Assembly: GCA_021792045.1 (NCBI GenBank)
Contig: JAJYVJ010000006.1
Span: 1 to 29,287 of the forward strand
DNA from: Thermoplasmata archaeon
GTDB lineage: Archaea > Thermoplasmatota > Thermoplasmata > Thermoplasmatales > Thermoplasmataceae
Direction: 5' to 3'
Length of the DNA: 29,287 nt
The stretch's first letter is position 1. Each line of letters begins with the position of its first letter. Both the position numbers and the translations under genes were made by a program. The notes beneath the pieces are model-generated. The model was not told the origin of the DNA, searched no databases, and saw only the letters and a list, made by a program, of their open reading frames with translations. Shown piece by piece: positions 29,236-29,287 of the stretch.

Positions 29236-29287
29236 GTGATCTCTGAGTTCATGAGACCTCAAACAAGACCAGATGCCTACTCCCAAA

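Noticed and set aside
1..29287. CRISPR arrays, insertion sequences, prophage or rRNA
   Set aside because: No regularly spaced repeats, transposase motifs, terminal repeats with duplications, or rRNA-like conserved stretches were seen.

Overview
The window looks like a piece of a Thermoplasmatales-type archaeal chromosome. The evidence is: TATA-box/leaderless promoters (a T/A-rich box about 26 nt before many start codons), frequent TTG and GTG starts, Shine-Dalgarno motifs of the GGTGA type inside operons, a tRNA-Leu gene without an encoded CCA, an archaeal glycyl-tRNA synthetase, an SDR-type threonine dehydrogenase, a Tfx-family regulator, and a mevalonate-pathway decarboxylase with a P-loop kinase that together suggest the Thermoplasma 3-phosphomevalonate route. 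I see no CRISPR array, transposase, prophage or rRNA. This identification rests on gene content only; no database was searched.

Layout. 1-4.3 kb: the end of a FAD-dependent oxidoreductase, then a minus-strand cluster of a degenerate isochorismatase-like protein, a P-loop kinase, a mevalonate bisphosphate decarboxylase-like enzyme and an HNH protein, followed upstream by a membrane-anchored cupredoxin resembling oxidase subunit II. 4.3-9.5 kb: a small beta-rich protein, tRNA-Leu(UAG), a six-span membrane protein, urocanate hydratase (hutU) and adenylosuccinate synthetase (purA). 9.5-14.2 kb: a minus-strand sugar-type ABC importer (binding protein, two permeases, an unrecognised 184-aa protein, ATPase). 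14.6-18.8 kb: isocitrate dehydrogenase, a Tfx-family regulator, and divergently a tungstate/molybdate-type ABC importer whose ATPase lacks usual Q- and H-loop residues. 18.8-25.9 kb: threonine dehydrogenase, a SufR-like regulator and the divergent sufC-B-D-S-U-ferredoxin operon. 25.9-29.2 kb: glycyl-tRNA synthetase, a four-CBS protein and a UPF0173 metallo-hydrolase.

How the genes work together. The suf block is a self-contained Fe-S assembly unit with its own probable Fe-S-sensing repressor and a ferredoxin that is a plausible client. The Tfx/oxyanion-importer block looks like a metal uptake unit with its control gene; its 82-nt shared promoter region carries two perfect palindromes about two helical turns apart. 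The 1.1-3.5 kb cluster probably supplies isopentenyl phosphate for archaeal lipids.

The most notable points are: (i) the mevalonate cluster with a translationally coupled isochorismatase-fold protein that lost its catalytic residues; (ii) two conserved genes, glyS and sufU, whose conserved N-termini are encoded without a canonical start codon; (iii) the degenerate tungstate/molybdate-type ATPase; (iv) the operator-like palindromes at 5788-5839 and 16301-16334. All start-site revisions are inferences from promoter and ribosome-binding-site spacing.
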